Of a DNA stretch of 64,000 nucleotides, positions 1-7,883 are shown in pieces. Source of the DNA: JAPOXR01 sp963664715 (GTDB taxonomy: Bacteria > Pseudomonadota > Alphaproteobacteria > Rhodobacterales > Rhodobacteraceae). How positions within the stretch are numbered: position 1 is the stretch's first letter; each line of letters opens with the position of its first letter. The stretch lies in the NCBI GenBank assembly GCA_963664715.2, contig CAXXUY010000009.1, positions 62,001 to 126,000 on the forward strand, read 5' to 3'. The notes beneath the pieces are model-generated. The model saw nothing but the letters and a program-made list of their open reading frames with translations. It was not told where the DNA came from and did not search any database. The position numbers and the translations under genes are program-made.

Positions 1-2
1 AT

Positions 3-974
3 GCGGTCGCAAGAAAAAAGCCTGGCGCGCCCTTGGCCGGGCGCGCTGATTCCTTCGTGGTCAAGACTGATGTCCATTATCCCACCGATGCCGGCCTCTT
101 GTGGGACGCCATGCGCGGCCTCATCCGCGATACCGGCCGGGCCACCACCGCTACCGGTGTTCCGGGCTGGCGCCAGTGGAAGCATCAGAGCCGCCGCCTC
201 AGGAGCCTCTACAACGCCGTCCGCCGGACCCGGCGGGCCAAGCCCGGAGATGTCGAGGCCTATCTCGATTGCTGCCGCCGGCTGATCGGGCGGGTTGAAG
301 GAACACTTCCTGCCCTTGAGCAGAAGGGCATCGATACCGGCGGCATCAGGGAGTATCTCGCCCATGCCGTCCGGCAGACCGACCAGACCCGGCGCCGCCT
401 GCTGGAGGGCGAACAGATCCCGCATCACGACAAGGTGTTCTCGGTCTTCGAGCCGCATACAAGATGGATCGCCAAGGGCAAGGCCGGCTGTCCGGTCGAA
501 CTGGGGGTTCCGGTCTGCATCCTGGAAGACAGTCACGGTTTCGTTCTGCACCATGAGGTGATGTGGGAAGGCGGCGATACCGACCATGCGGTGCCGATGG
601 TGGCGGCCGCACAGGAACGGTTCCCCGAACTCAGGGCAGTGAGCTTCGATCGAGGTTTCCACAGCCCCGAGAACCGGGTCCGCCTGGACGAGATGCTCGA
701 TCACAATGTGCTGCCGAAGAAGGGGTATCGGGGCCGGGACGAACGGGCACGCGAGGCTGGCAGCGAGTTCGTCGCCATGCGCCGGGCCCACCCGGCGGTG
801 GAATCTGCAATCAACAACCTGGGCCACCGGGGGCTTGACCGAATTCGCGCTCGCGGCCCTGCCGGCTTTGCCCGCTCGGTGGCACTGGCGGTGGTGGCCA
901 TGAACATCCACCGCATCGGGCTCCTGCTGCGCCGGCAGGCATCGCACCGGCTCAAACACCGCCTCGCTGCCTGA
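3..974 (+). CDS. ISNCY-type DDE transposase, 5' end outside window
   Basis: This catalyses IS transposition. The frame is already open at the left edge, so the N-terminal part lies outside; the visible part has about 323 residues. It starts with a helical, Arg-rich segment (WRQWKHQSRRLRSLYNAVRR) and continues into a DDE-type core. Likely catalytic positions are the Asp of AVSFDRGFHSPENR and the Glu of HPAVESAINNLGHRGLDR; the first Asp is not clear. The final helices (AMNIHRIGLLLRRQ) are typical of the ISNCY group. An in-frame TTG at base 33 could give a shorter product, but the homologous block starts upstream of it. The element sits directly before a decapitated RloB gene and probably destroyed that gene's 5' part. 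Confidence 0.85.
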   Translation, partial: AVARKKPGAPLAGRADSFVVKTDVHYPTDAGLLWDAMRGLIRDTGRATTATGVPGWRQWKHQSRRLRSLYNAVRRTRRAKPGDVEAYLDCCRRLIGRVEGTLPALEQKGIDTGGIREYLAHAVRQTDQTRRRLLEGEQIPHHDKVFSVFEPHTRWIAKGKAGCPVELGVPVCILEDSHGFVLHHEVMWEGGDTDHAVPMVAAAQERFPELRAVSFDRGFHSPENRVRLDEMLDHNVLPKKGYRGRDERAREAGSEFVAMRRAHPAVESAINNLGHRGLDRIRARGPAGFARSVALAVVAMNIHRIGLLLRRQASHRLKHRLAA

Positions 975-1194
975 GGCATCCGCTGAATTCGGCGATGCTC
1001 CCGGCCCTGACGGACCGGGAGCCTCTCCCCGTGGTCAACCCTGTCAAGAACTGCCGGAATCGCTGCCAGGGGCAGGAAATCTGCTGCCGGATCCTCGACA
1101 ATCTCCCGGATCGGGGTCAGATCCGTCGATTACCGGCGGTCAGGCCGGGTGAATTCGGGGCTGGAACTTGCCGAAAGGGGGGTTCTCTGGCGGG

Positions 1195-1714
1195 CACTAG
1201 TTATCTTACGGTGTTTAGCCGAGTATACGGCAATAGTTCAGCAATAATACGCACAATTGGCGGGATTGGTGATCCGAGATCTGTAGTGGAGCGGGCAATT
1301 GAATAACGCAGAGAAGCAAGACGTAACCGGTTCGGAAAACGCGACTCTTTCTGGGCCATGTTTGATCGAGATAGTCATGCACGATTTCTGGAAGCAATAG
1401 ATCTTGCTCGTGGAAACGGGATTAATTTCGCCATTTCGAATCCGTGTTTCGAACTGTGGGGAATTTTCCACTATGAGGCCCACGATGCGCCTATCCACAG
1501 ACATGAATGTCAGCGTAGGTTTCAGGAATTGAATCCAGATTATGAACGACGCGCGAACAAGATATTCGACAACGTCGACGTAATCGAGAGGTGCTATTTT
1601 GATGCAGTTGGACGGGCCAGAGACTCGCTTACGCGTCGGGCCGAAGAGGACGACCCGAAGGGCAACCCGTCATCATCTGTACACCTCCTCACAGAGTACA
1701 TTCGTTCGGCCTAG
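1195..1714 (+). pseudogene. RloB-like abortive infection protein, truncated and stop-interrupted
   Basis: RloB/AbiLii-family proteins are small predicted nucleases found near restriction and Abi genes. The hallmarks are visible in one frame: SFWAMFDRDSHARF (the acidic 'vfDrD' motif) and ISNPCFELWGIFH (the family signature SNPCFElWllLH), then a helical C-terminus. The same frame reads back through a TAA at 1304-1306 into GGIGDPRSVVERAIE, which also fits the family, so a nonsense mutation interrupts the gene. The N-terminal EGxTE region is missing; the ISNCY transposase lies immediately upstream. A 118-residue product from the ATG at 1358 is possible, but it would lack the N-terminal half of the domain. 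Confidence 0.7.
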
Positions 1715-1931
1715 ATGAGGCCCTCGATGACGGGATAGCTCGCAACGCTGTCGAATTGCGTCAATCAAGTGTGCTTGGCGACGTCCGAAGGCATCTCCGG
1801 CGGTGGTTCGACCGAATCGAGGTGATTCCGCCAAGCATATTGATGCAGAGGATTGGACGGCGGCGTATAACGTCTTCGGAAGGCGATGGCGGCGGCGGCT
1901 GCTGTGATCATCAGCTTCGGCAGGACCTCTT

Positions 1932-2081
1932 TCAGGCTGGCGCGGGCGCGGTCTCGGGGATCGCCCGGTCGCAGCCGATCAGGTCGCGCATGGCGCTGTG
2001 CTCGAGCCAGTGACGGTGGAGGCGCCACTCGCTCCCGGGATCGACCAGCCGGTAGCAGGCCAGAACCTTCAGCACGTCCAG
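1932..2081 (-). pseudogene. IS1634-type transposase, middle fragment
   Basis: On the minus strand this reads LDVLKVLACYRL then VDPGSEWRLHRHWLEHSAM, which is the conserved block of IS1634-family transposases (normally ...DPGSEWRLHRxWxxRSAM). It ends in a stop after about 49 codons, so everything C-terminal of this block, including most of the catalytic domain, is gone. The missing N-terminal portion lies beyond the 4-kb transposon that begins at 2083; both pieces share orientation and their sequences join at the target site. Bases 1715-1931 between this fragment and the RloB remnant hold nothing I can identify. Confidence 0.7.
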
Positions 2082-2082
2082 C
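2078..2082. repeat. Target-site duplication CCAGC, left copy
   Basis: The pentamer CCAGC directly precedes the TGT terminus and recurs directly after the ACA terminus at 6086-6090. Removing the element and one copy restores the IS1634-type transposase sequence across the junction (…TRWL then DVLKVL…), so this is a genuine duplication and not a chance match. Confidence 0.85.
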
Positions 2083-2120
2083 TGTTGTTTTTCGGTTTGA
2101 ATTGCTTCGGATTTCCCGGG

Positions 2121-3026
2121 TTATTTCGCTCGGTTTGGGACGATTCTTCCCGCATTGCGTTGATCTGACTGGTACGTTTTGGGATTTGTCTGCCTTGTCA
2201 GGATGTCATTCCAATCCTTGACGTCACCGTGGCCGCCTGGCCGCATGCGCCGGACGTTTGGATCCTGCGTTTCGAGCATTGCGGCGGCCAGGTCTCCGGC
2301 CTGGTCGGCGTCATATCCGCAGAAGACGACATCGAGCTGGAAGCTGTCGATCCACGCCGGCATTTTGCCGGTGGCCCCGGCGGTGGAGATGACGATGTCG
2401 ATCCTTGCCGTCTCTCGGAGGGTCCATGCCGAGAGGGCGTCGATGGCCCCCTCGACGAGGAGCGCGGTTCCTGGGGTTGCCTGTCGTGCGATCCAGAAGC
2501 CGCCTTCGGCTTTTCGGCTTGCTGGCGCCATGGCCCTGAAGGGCCGGTCGGGGCGGGTTCCGACCAGTTCGGCGCCGGTTTCCCTGCCGTCGCGGCTGCG
2601 GCAGGTGAAGACTGCGTTGGCGCGGTTGTCGGCGCCGAGGATGCCGATGCGCCTGCAGTGTTCGATCAGCCCTGGATCGAGCCCCCGGTCCTGGTGGAGG
2701 TAGCGGCGCACCCGCGCCCATGCCCGGTCTTCGGGGAGGCCCGGGGTTTGGTCTGCGGTGCATGGGTTGCGGGAGGGGAGCCCTTCGAGACGGCTGAGGG
2801 CCTGGAGGAAGCTGCACCGCTCGGCATGGATGACGAGATCGATTGCACCGCCGCCGCCGCGTCCTGCGACATGATCGAAGAAGCGGGCTTGATTGATACT
2901 GATCACGGATCCCGGGCGTTTCCAGCGGGCCTTGTCGGCGGGGTCTTTCCGGTATCCGAGTTCGGCGGCGACGAGGGTGAGCGGGATTGTCCGCACTGCG
3001 TCGGCCCGCGCCCTGCGGCTGCTCAC
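2121..3026 (-). CDS. Toprim/DUF3991 primase-like protein carried by transposon
   Basis: 301 residues. Residues 30-70 resemble the DnaG/CHC2-like front of DUF3991 proteins (WKRPGSVISINQARFFDHV followed by a GRGGGGAIDLV block). Residues 105-180 form the DUF3991 region (YLHQDRGLDPGLIEHCRRIG, NRANAVFTCRSRDG). A Toprim domain follows, with Glu192 in ALLVEGAIDAL and the D-x-D pair Asp239/Asp241 in FCGYDADQAG, so the metal-binding residues are intact. The GTG start overlaps the ATPase stop by 4 bp (GTGA), so it is translationally coupled to the transposition genes. Such proteins are usually plasmid or phage primase-like factors; a role in transposition or in processing the element's DNA is inference. 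Confidence 0.75.
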   Translation of the reverse strand: MSSRRARADAVRTIPLTLVAAELGYRKDPADKARWKRPGSVISINQARFFDHVAGRGGGGAIDLVIHAERCSFLQALSRLEGLPSRNPCTADQTPGLPEDRAWARVRRYLHQDRGLDPGLIEHCRRIGILGADNRANAVFTCRSRDGRETGAELVGTRPDRPFRAMAPASRKAEGGFWIARQATPGTALLVEGAIDALSAWTLRETARIDIVISTAGATGKMPAWIDSFQLDVVFCGYDADQAGDLAAAMLETQDPNVRRMRPGGHGDVKDWNDILTRQTNPKTYQSDQRNAGRIVPNRAK

Positions 3027-3823
3027 AGCACGACCTCGTCGGCGGCCCGGTTGACGTGGCTGTCGGTGACGGTCCGCATCCTGTCGGCGGCGGCGGCGAT
3101 CAGCGCATGGTGGGCGAGGCGGTCGATCTGTCGCGGGATGCGGTTGCTTGCCAGCGCCACCGCCTCGATTGCCGCCGGCTCGAAGACCGGCACATCGGCG
3201 CCGGCCAGGCGCATCCGGTGTTCGATATAGGCGCCGACTTCCTCGTGGCGGAGCCCGGGAATGTGGCAGTTGACGACGATTCTCTGGGCCAGCGGTTCGT
3301 GCACCGCCATCCTGAGCCGATTGCGCAGCTCGGTGAGGCCGACCAGCAGCAGGCAGAGCCGGTTGCCGGAATCCATGCGGTAGTTGGTGAGCATCTTGAA
3401 CTCGGCGAGGACATCGTTGCCGAGATGGTGCGCTTCGTCGAAGATCAGCACCGGCAGCTTGCCGGTCTCGGCAACGAGGCGGCTCATCTCCGTGCGCAGC
3501 GCCCGGCAGAGTGTGGCGCGGGACTGGCTTTCGGCCAGGCCGAAGGCGGTTGCGATGGCGTTATAGGTGTCGCGGACATTCCCGGTCGAGAACGAGACGT
3601 AGCGAAGCTGGTGCAGGCCCTCGTGCAGGCTGTCGGCCACCTGTCGGCAGAGTGCGGTCTTGCCGACGCCGGATTCACCGGTGAGCAGGCCGATGCCGCG
3701 CAACTCGATGAGATGCCTGATGCGGGTGCGGGCCTCGGCCTGTGCCTCGGTGTCGAGGAGTTCGTCGGATCTGAGCGTCTTCTCGAAGGGGTAATTCCTG
3801 AGCCCGAAGTGCGGCAGGTACAT
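3023..3823 (-). CDS. ExeA/TniB-like AAA ATPase of transposon
   Basis: 266 residues. It has a Walker A (GESGVGKT, residues 49-56), a Walker B (LPVLIFDEAHH, residues 124-133), and downstream sensor-like and helical lid segments (HIPGLRHEEVGAYIEHRM). This architecture is that of ExeA/TniB/MuB-type ATPases, which select target DNA and activate a DDE transposase. The gene begins 2 bp after the transposase stop and overlaps the Toprim gene, forming a tight unit. The leading sequence MYLPHFGLRNYPFEKT is the ExeA-family opening (YxxxFGLxxxPF). Function as the transposition regulator follows from this arrangement; substrate preference cannot be read from the sequence. Confidence 0.85.
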   Translation of the reverse strand: MYLPHFGLRNYPFEKTLRSDELLDTEAQAEARTRIRHLIELRGIGLLTGESGVGKTALCRQVADSLHEGLHQLRYVSFSTGNVRDTYNAIATAFGLAESQSRATLCRALRTEMSRLVAETGKLPVLIFDEAHHLGNDVLAEFKMLTNYRMDSGNRLCLLLVGLTELRNRLRMAVHEPLAQRIVVNCHIPGLRHEEVGAYIEHRMRLAGADVPVFEPAAIEAVALASNRIPRQIDRLAHHALIAAAADRMRTVTDSHVNRAADEVVL

Positions 3824-3825
3824 GC

Positions 3826-5127
3826 TCAGCCCTCCTTCCCGCTGTCACGGCCGAGCGCCCGGAACCTCACGGCCGGTTTTTCGATGCCACGCCTGATCCG
3901 GACATTGGCGTGCAGGTCGAGCAGCCGTGCGCAGCCGCGCGGCCTGCCCTCGTGCACCACCTTGATCGGGCGGTCCTTCGGGGCGGACGGATCGTAGCGG
4001 AGCGTGACCTTCGCACCGTTCATTCCCGGCTCGACCTCGTAGAGGCGGCCCTCGAGACTGACGGTCCGGGCCCTGGAGACCCGCCGGTGTGCCTCGAACA
4101 GGAACATGTCGTCGAAACGGGCGCCGGGGTCGGGTCGGCGGACCCTCTCGCAGGTGAGGGCCCACTGGTCGAGAGGCGTGCGTTTCCCGTCGAGGCCGCG
4201 ATGGGGCGTCATGTGGTACTCGGCCTCGAGCCAGCTGCGGAACCGTTGGTTGAGGGTCTCCAGCCCGGGAATGTCCTGCGCCTCGAGCGGGGCCAGGAAT
4301 TGCCCGCGTACCGTTCTGAAGAACCTCTCGATCTTTCCCCGTCCCGCGGGATGGTATGGCCGGGCATGCAGCAGCGAGATGCCCAGCCTGCCGCAGATCA
4401 TCTTCAATTGCCTTGAGCGGAAGTTGGCGCCGTTGTCGCAGTACAGCCTCTCCACCAATCCGCGCCGCAGGATCGCCTCCTTCAGCACGACCAGGTAATC
4501 GGCCGTACTCTCGCCGAGGGCGAAATGCGCGTATGGGACAAGCCGGGTCGCATCGTCGAGCAGGGCGATCAGGTAGGTCTTTCTCTTCCGGCCCTGCCTG
4601 TCGCCGACCTTCGGGCCGTGCATGACGTCCGACTGCCAGAGCTGGCCGGCCGCCTCGGTGGCGAAGCGGCGCAGGTCTGCGGATGGCGGGCCCGCCCGGC
4701 GCTCCATCAACCCTTCCCGGACGAACAGCCGGTGCAGCGTCGAGGCGGCGATGGTGACATCGCCGGGGACGGCGCCGCTGTCCCGGGCACGGGCGATGAC
4801 CTGCCGGACGCTGAGATCCATGTTCTCCCGGCGGATCGCAAGCAGGGTCTCGACAACATCGCCCGGCATGTTCCGGATCGAGCCGCGGTCCTTGCGGCGC
4901 TTCGGCATCAGCCCGTCGAAGCCCGACTTGCGGTATGTTCTGATCCAGCCCCGCATCGTCGTCACCGCAACCTTGCGCCGGCCCGAGCCCGGGATCGTCA
5001 CCTCCCGTTCCGATTGCCGCTTCAGCTGTTGCGCCGCCTCGTCGGGCGGAAGGTGCAGCGCCTCCGAGATCATGCCAAAGCGAAACAGTGCGACGTCCTT
5101 GCGGTGGTCGCTGATCGTGTCGTTCAT
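3826..5127 (-). CDS. DDE transposase with Mu/TniA-type core
   Basis: 433 residues. The N-terminus (1-150) carries helix-turn-helix modules (TTMRGWIRTYRKSGFDGLMP; TIAASTLHRLFVREGL). The RNase H-like integrase core has Asp167 (WQSDVMHG), Asp231 (LYCDNGANF) and Glu267 (GRGKIERFFRT), a complete DDE triad. A C-terminal Mu-type beta domain follows (LYEVEPGMNGAKVTLRYDP). The ATG at 5127 has an upstream GGAGGA at good spacing, which supports this start. It makes the strand-transfer enzyme of the surrounding element, paired with the ATPase just downstream. The ends and the 5-bp duplication agree with a TniA/Mu-like mechanism. Confidence 0.9.
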   Translation of the reverse strand: MNDTISDHRKDVALFRFGMISEALHLPPDEAAQQLKRQSEREVTIPGSGRRKVAVTTMRGWIRTYRKSGFDGLMPKRRKDRGSIRNMPGDVVETLLAIRRENMDLSVRQVIARARDSGAVPGDVTIAASTLHRLFVREGLMERRAGPPSADLRRFATEAAGQLWQSDVMHGPKVGDRQGRKRKTYLIALLDDATRLVPYAHFALGESTADYLVVLKEAILRRGLVERLYCDNGANFRSRQLKMICGRLGISLLHARPYHPAGRGKIERFFRTVRGQFLAPLEAQDIPGLETLNQRFRSWLEAEYHMTPHRGLDGKRTPLDQWALTCERVRRPDPGARFDDMFLFEAHRRVSRARTVSLEGRLYEVEPGMNGAKVTLRYDPSAPKDRPIKVVHEGRPRGCARLLDLHANVRIRRGIEKPAVRFRALGRDSGKEG

Positions 5128-5171
5128 GGTGATTGTCCTCCATCATTCCGGCTCCGATGCGCCGGTCGGCC

Positions 5172-5858
5172 TCATCTGCCGCGCCCGGCATCGCCGGAAC
5201 AGGGTTCGAATGGTGTTGGAGGCCCGGTCGGGCATTTCCCACCCAGCCCGGGAGGCCGGAATCCGACCGGAGGCGGCAGGAACTGCAACTGGCTCCTCAT
5301 CTCCCGGCGCAGGCCGACCAGCAGCGTTTCCGTACCGAGCGCGGCGCGCATCGGCGCCAGCTCCGCCGGGCATCCCCTGAACAGGTCAGGGCGCAGCGTG
5401 ACGGCGGCCGCCAGGAAGGCCGAGACCGCCGCGAATGCGCCACAAAGACCGCGGATCGGGTTCGACAACTCGTCACGGTGGGGAAACAGGCGCCGGGCTG
5501 CCGCCCAGCGGCTCGGGGATCCGGCGAGAACGACCATGTCGTCCTCGATCTCCTGCAGCGAGCCGCGACGGCGGGCTGCAGCGAAATCCGGAAGACGGCT
5601 GATCGTGGTCTGGCATTCACGGCAGTCGAACCGGGCAACGCGCAGCGGAACCGGCGTCTTGCGCCCGTAGGTCCCGTGACGCATCAACCCGCAGTCGAAA
5701 CCGCAAAGGCCCTTCAGGCAAGGAGGAAAGCTTGCGTTCCTCCACGCCTCGCGGCTAACATACTCCTCGGCGGTCAGTTCTGTTTCAAAGCGTAGCTGTA
5801 CTGGTTGCCCACGGCCCGGCGAGGGGTAATCGCGCGGGCCACCCTTTTCTGTCTCAGG
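5172..5858 (-). CDS. Transposon-borne zinc-ribbon protein, start unresolved
   Basis: From the first usable codons (TTG 5687, ATG 5684) the product has about 171 residues. It contains a Cys pair FDCRECQTT following a basic strand, then a mostly helical body, much like the DUF6431-type zinc proteins that accompany some transposases. The frame stays open for a further 171 nt upstream with convincing coding sense (VQLRFETELTAEEYVSREAW; CLKGLCGFDCG, supplying the other Cys pair of a C4 ribbon) up to a TAG at 5859-5861, but has no ATG, GTG or TTG. Either a CTG initiates or the 5' end is lost. It lies 44 bp upstream of the transposase gene in the same direction. Confidence 0.5.
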   Translation of the reverse strand, partial: PETEKGGPRDYPSPGRGQPVQLRFETELTAEEYVSREAWRNASFPPCLKGLCGFDCGLMRHGTYGRKTPVPLRVARFDCRECQTTISRLPDFAAARRRGSLQEIEDDMVVLAGSPSRWAAARRLFPHRDELSNPIRGLCGAFAAVSAFLAAAVTLRPDLFRGCPAELAPMRAALGTETLLVGLRREMRSQLQFLPPPVGFRPPGLGGKCPTGPPTPFEPCSGDAGRGR

Positions 5859-6085
5859 CTATCGGCGGCGTGCAGCCAGCCAGTCGGACCGGCAGGAAAT
5901 CGCAAGCATCCGGACGCCGCCGAAAAGCTTCTTGTCAAAGTCTGACTGGACGGGGAAGCTACTTGAAAATCCCTGCTTGGGAAAGAAGCCCTGTCCCGGA
6001 TTGTACCCGATCAAACAGAAACAGAACGCGCGGGGAAAGTGGGAAAAACCGTCCGGTTCATGACGGAATAGTACGAGACCCTACA

Positions 6086-6090
6086 CCAGC
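6086..6090. repeat. Target-site duplication CCAGC, right copy
   Basis: Right partner of the CCAGC at 2078-2082, directly outside the ACA terminus of the 4-kb transposon. Confidence 0.85.
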
Positions 6091-6480
6091 CAGCGCGTGC
6101 CCTGCCGGCTCGGGGCCAGGCGCGGCTCCCGGAACCGGTCCCAGCTCCAGCTGGTCCCACAGCGTCAGGGCCAGCCAGCACGCCCCCCACTGACGCGGGT
6201 CGAGCAGCGATACCCCCGCGACGTTTATCTTCACCACCTCGCAGTCCAGCGCCGGCGCCTCCCGGTCCTCGGGAAACAGCGCCACCTGCCGCGATCCCGA
6301 CCCGCCCTCCAGAACTTCGATCGCGCGGCACCACGCCGCCCGCTGGCTGTCGTTGATCTCGCCGAGATACAGGACCTGACGCTGCACGACCCGGCCGCCG
6401 CTCACGCGGCAGTTTTCGACCATGCTCCAGTAGCGGTGTTCCTTGCCGTCCTTGAATCGCTTCTTGCAGCGCACGAACAT
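6091..6480 (-). pseudogene. IS1634-type transposase, N-terminal fragment
   Basis: From the ATG at 6480 this reads MFVRCKKRFKDGKEHRYWS and later VVQRQVLYLGEINDSQRAAW, the conserved opening of IS1634-family transposases, followed by RQWGACWLALTLWDQLEL. An extra G then shifts the frame; the expected continuation DRFREPRLAPSRQGTRWL lies in the next frame and stops where the 4-kb transposon begins. The middle of the protein resumes at 2081 on the far side. The gene is therefore both frameshifted and split. Confidence 0.8.
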
Positions 6481-6689
6481 GAGCGGAGACTCCGTCGCGG
6501 CGGCTTCCGGATCAAGGGGGTAGGTCGGCACTACACGCGACTTCCGGGGGTCGGCTCCTTGAAAACACGGCGTTTCCCGCGTCGAAACCTGCCAAATTAG
6601 TCAAAACACGTGCCGAGTTTTTGAAGTCGGGCTAAGGGAGAGAAATTAGCGAACTATACTGGGCACTCCCATCTCTGGTGGACCTGATG

Positions 6690-7370
6690 CGCAATGACCG
6701 TGCAATTTTGCAATTTTGCGCTCTGCGGCCCCGGAATGCCAGTCGAAGTCGCCGGACAGGCTGATGTGCTCCCATCCGAACGGCGATGTGTGCGGCAGGA
6801 GCGCCTGATCGCACAGCGGACTGGTCCGGGCGAGATGGCTGGCCGCTTTGTCCATGTAGATCGTGTTCCAGAACGTGATGGCGGCGATGACGAGGTTGGG
6901 CGCCATGGCGCGTTTCTGTTGGCCCGCGTCGGAGCGATCGTGGATACGCCCTTGTAAATGCGCAAACACGCCCCTGGCCAGCGAGTGGCGCGCTTCACCC
7001 TTGTTGAGACCTGCGTGGCATTCCATGCGCAGATCGGCGTTCTCGATCCAGTCGAGCATGAAGAGCGTGCGTTCGATCCGGCCGATTTCACCGAGGGCAG
7101 GATACAGCCGGTTCTGTTGCCGGCACGCCCCAAGCTTGCGCAGGATCTCGGACGGTTTCAGAGACTTGTCCCGAATGCTGGCCGCGCGCCGCATGATGTC
7201 GCCCCAATGCTGCTGGAACACCTCTTCGTTGAACGACTTGCCGATGATGGGAACCACCAAAATCCGGGGGGTCAACACATTGCGGAAATGCAGCCCTCGT
7301 GAGCCACCGTCTCGATTGATGGTACTCCAGCATGGTTTGTGGCAATTCCCCCTCGGCGGTGCCGTCGATT
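6690..7370 (-). pseudogene. Tn3-family transposase (TnpA), C-terminal remnant
   Basis: The minus strand carries the characteristic end of Tn3-family TnpA: LGACRQQNRLYPALGEIGRIERTL, then ECHAGLNKGEARHSLARGVF, QKRAMAPNLVIAAITFWNT and HTSPFGWEHISLSGDFDW. The block GELPQTMLEYH at about 7310-7345 also belongs to TnpA but is in another frame, so at least one frameshift separates it from the rest. Only about the last quarter of the roughly 1,000-residue protein remains, with no resolvase beside it. A minus-strand reading from 7458 gives a 270-residue hybrid whose first part is not TnpA. Confidence 0.75.
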
Positions 7371-7508
7371 GACCCCCAGGTTTTTGGTGCTTCCCAAAGT
7401 CCGGCCGACCCTCAGTTCGGCGCACTGCGAGCCCAAATTCCGCAACGGAAATTTCCAAACCGGACGACCTAATCCTCGCTTAGGACAGTCTTCAGAAGCC
7501 TCCATTCT

Positions 7509-7883
7509 CTAATCGACGTCAATTGTGATCGTTCCGAATTCTGTATGGGCCGTATGGTCACCGTGAAAGTTTAGGACGTCACTAAAGTATTCCATCAGTA
7601 GATCGCGGGCTTCCTCTTCATCGAGATAATCAGCTGCGACTATTCGAAGACTCTCGATCAAATTGTCCTGCATATTGCCACTGCTGTCGCTGCAGCTCGT
7701 CGAACAATTTCTCGAGTTGCTGCTGCATACTGCAGTAGCTGTTCCGATCGAGCAACTCACCGTGCATTTGCTTCCGGAGCTCGTTACGCAATCTGCCGTG
7801 TATCCAACCGAAACCCCAAAGGTGAACAGCACCAACAAAGCAAAAACAACATACATGCACACGCTGTGTTTCTTCAAAGACAT
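7509..7883 (-). CDS. Small secreted Cys-rich protein, unrecognised
   Basis: 124 residues from the ATG at 7883, which has GAGGGG upstream. Residues 1-29 form a signal peptide or single membrane anchor (MYVVFALLVLFTFGVSVGYTA). Residues 30-66 are rich in Cys, Ser and Thr, with about eight Cys in a C-x6-C-x3-C-like pattern (CVTSSGSKCTVSCSIG ... CSTSCSDSSG), suggesting disulfides in the periplasm. An acidic helical tail follows (DYLDEEEARDLLMEYFSDVL). The start overlaps the end of the membrane-protein gene upstream by 10 bp, so the two are translationally coupled. I do not recognise the family. The sequence is visibly more AT-rich than its surroundings, which suggests transfer. Confidence 0.6.
   Translation of the reverse strand: MSLKKHSVCMYVVFALLVLFTFGVSVGYTADCVTSSGSKCTVSCSIGTATAVCSSNSRNCSTSCSDSSGNMQDNLIESLRIVAADYLDEEEARDLLMEYFSDVLNFHGDHTAHTEFGTITIDVD

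Larger units (their letters stand above)
2083..6085 (-). mobile_element. 4.0-kb TGT/ACA transposon with transposase, ATPase, Toprim and Zn-ribbon genes
   Basis: The element starts with TGTTGTTTTTCGG and ends with ...GAGACCCTACA, i.e. TGT...ACA termini as in Tn7, Mu and Tn5053/Tn402-class elements. It is flanked by a 5-bp duplication (CCAGC). A shared subterminal motif, GGACGRTTYTTCCC, lies inverted near both ends (2138-2151 and 6041-6054). All four genes run leftward, with tight spacing or overlaps. The target was an IS1634-type transposase gene that already carried a frameshift (an extra G near LELG/DRFREP), so this insertion is not what first inactivated it. Nothing inside looks degraded except the unresolved start of the first gene, so the element may have been active recently. 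Confidence 0.85.

Noticed and set aside
2229..3230. Long rightward open frame (333 codons) across the Toprim gene
   Set aside because: It is antisense to a gene with clear Toprim motifs and its translation shows no domain; such frames are common in high-GC DNA.
4525..5670. Rightward 381-codon frame over the transposase
   Set aside because: Shadow of the DDE transposase and zinc-ribbon genes on the other strand; no motif.
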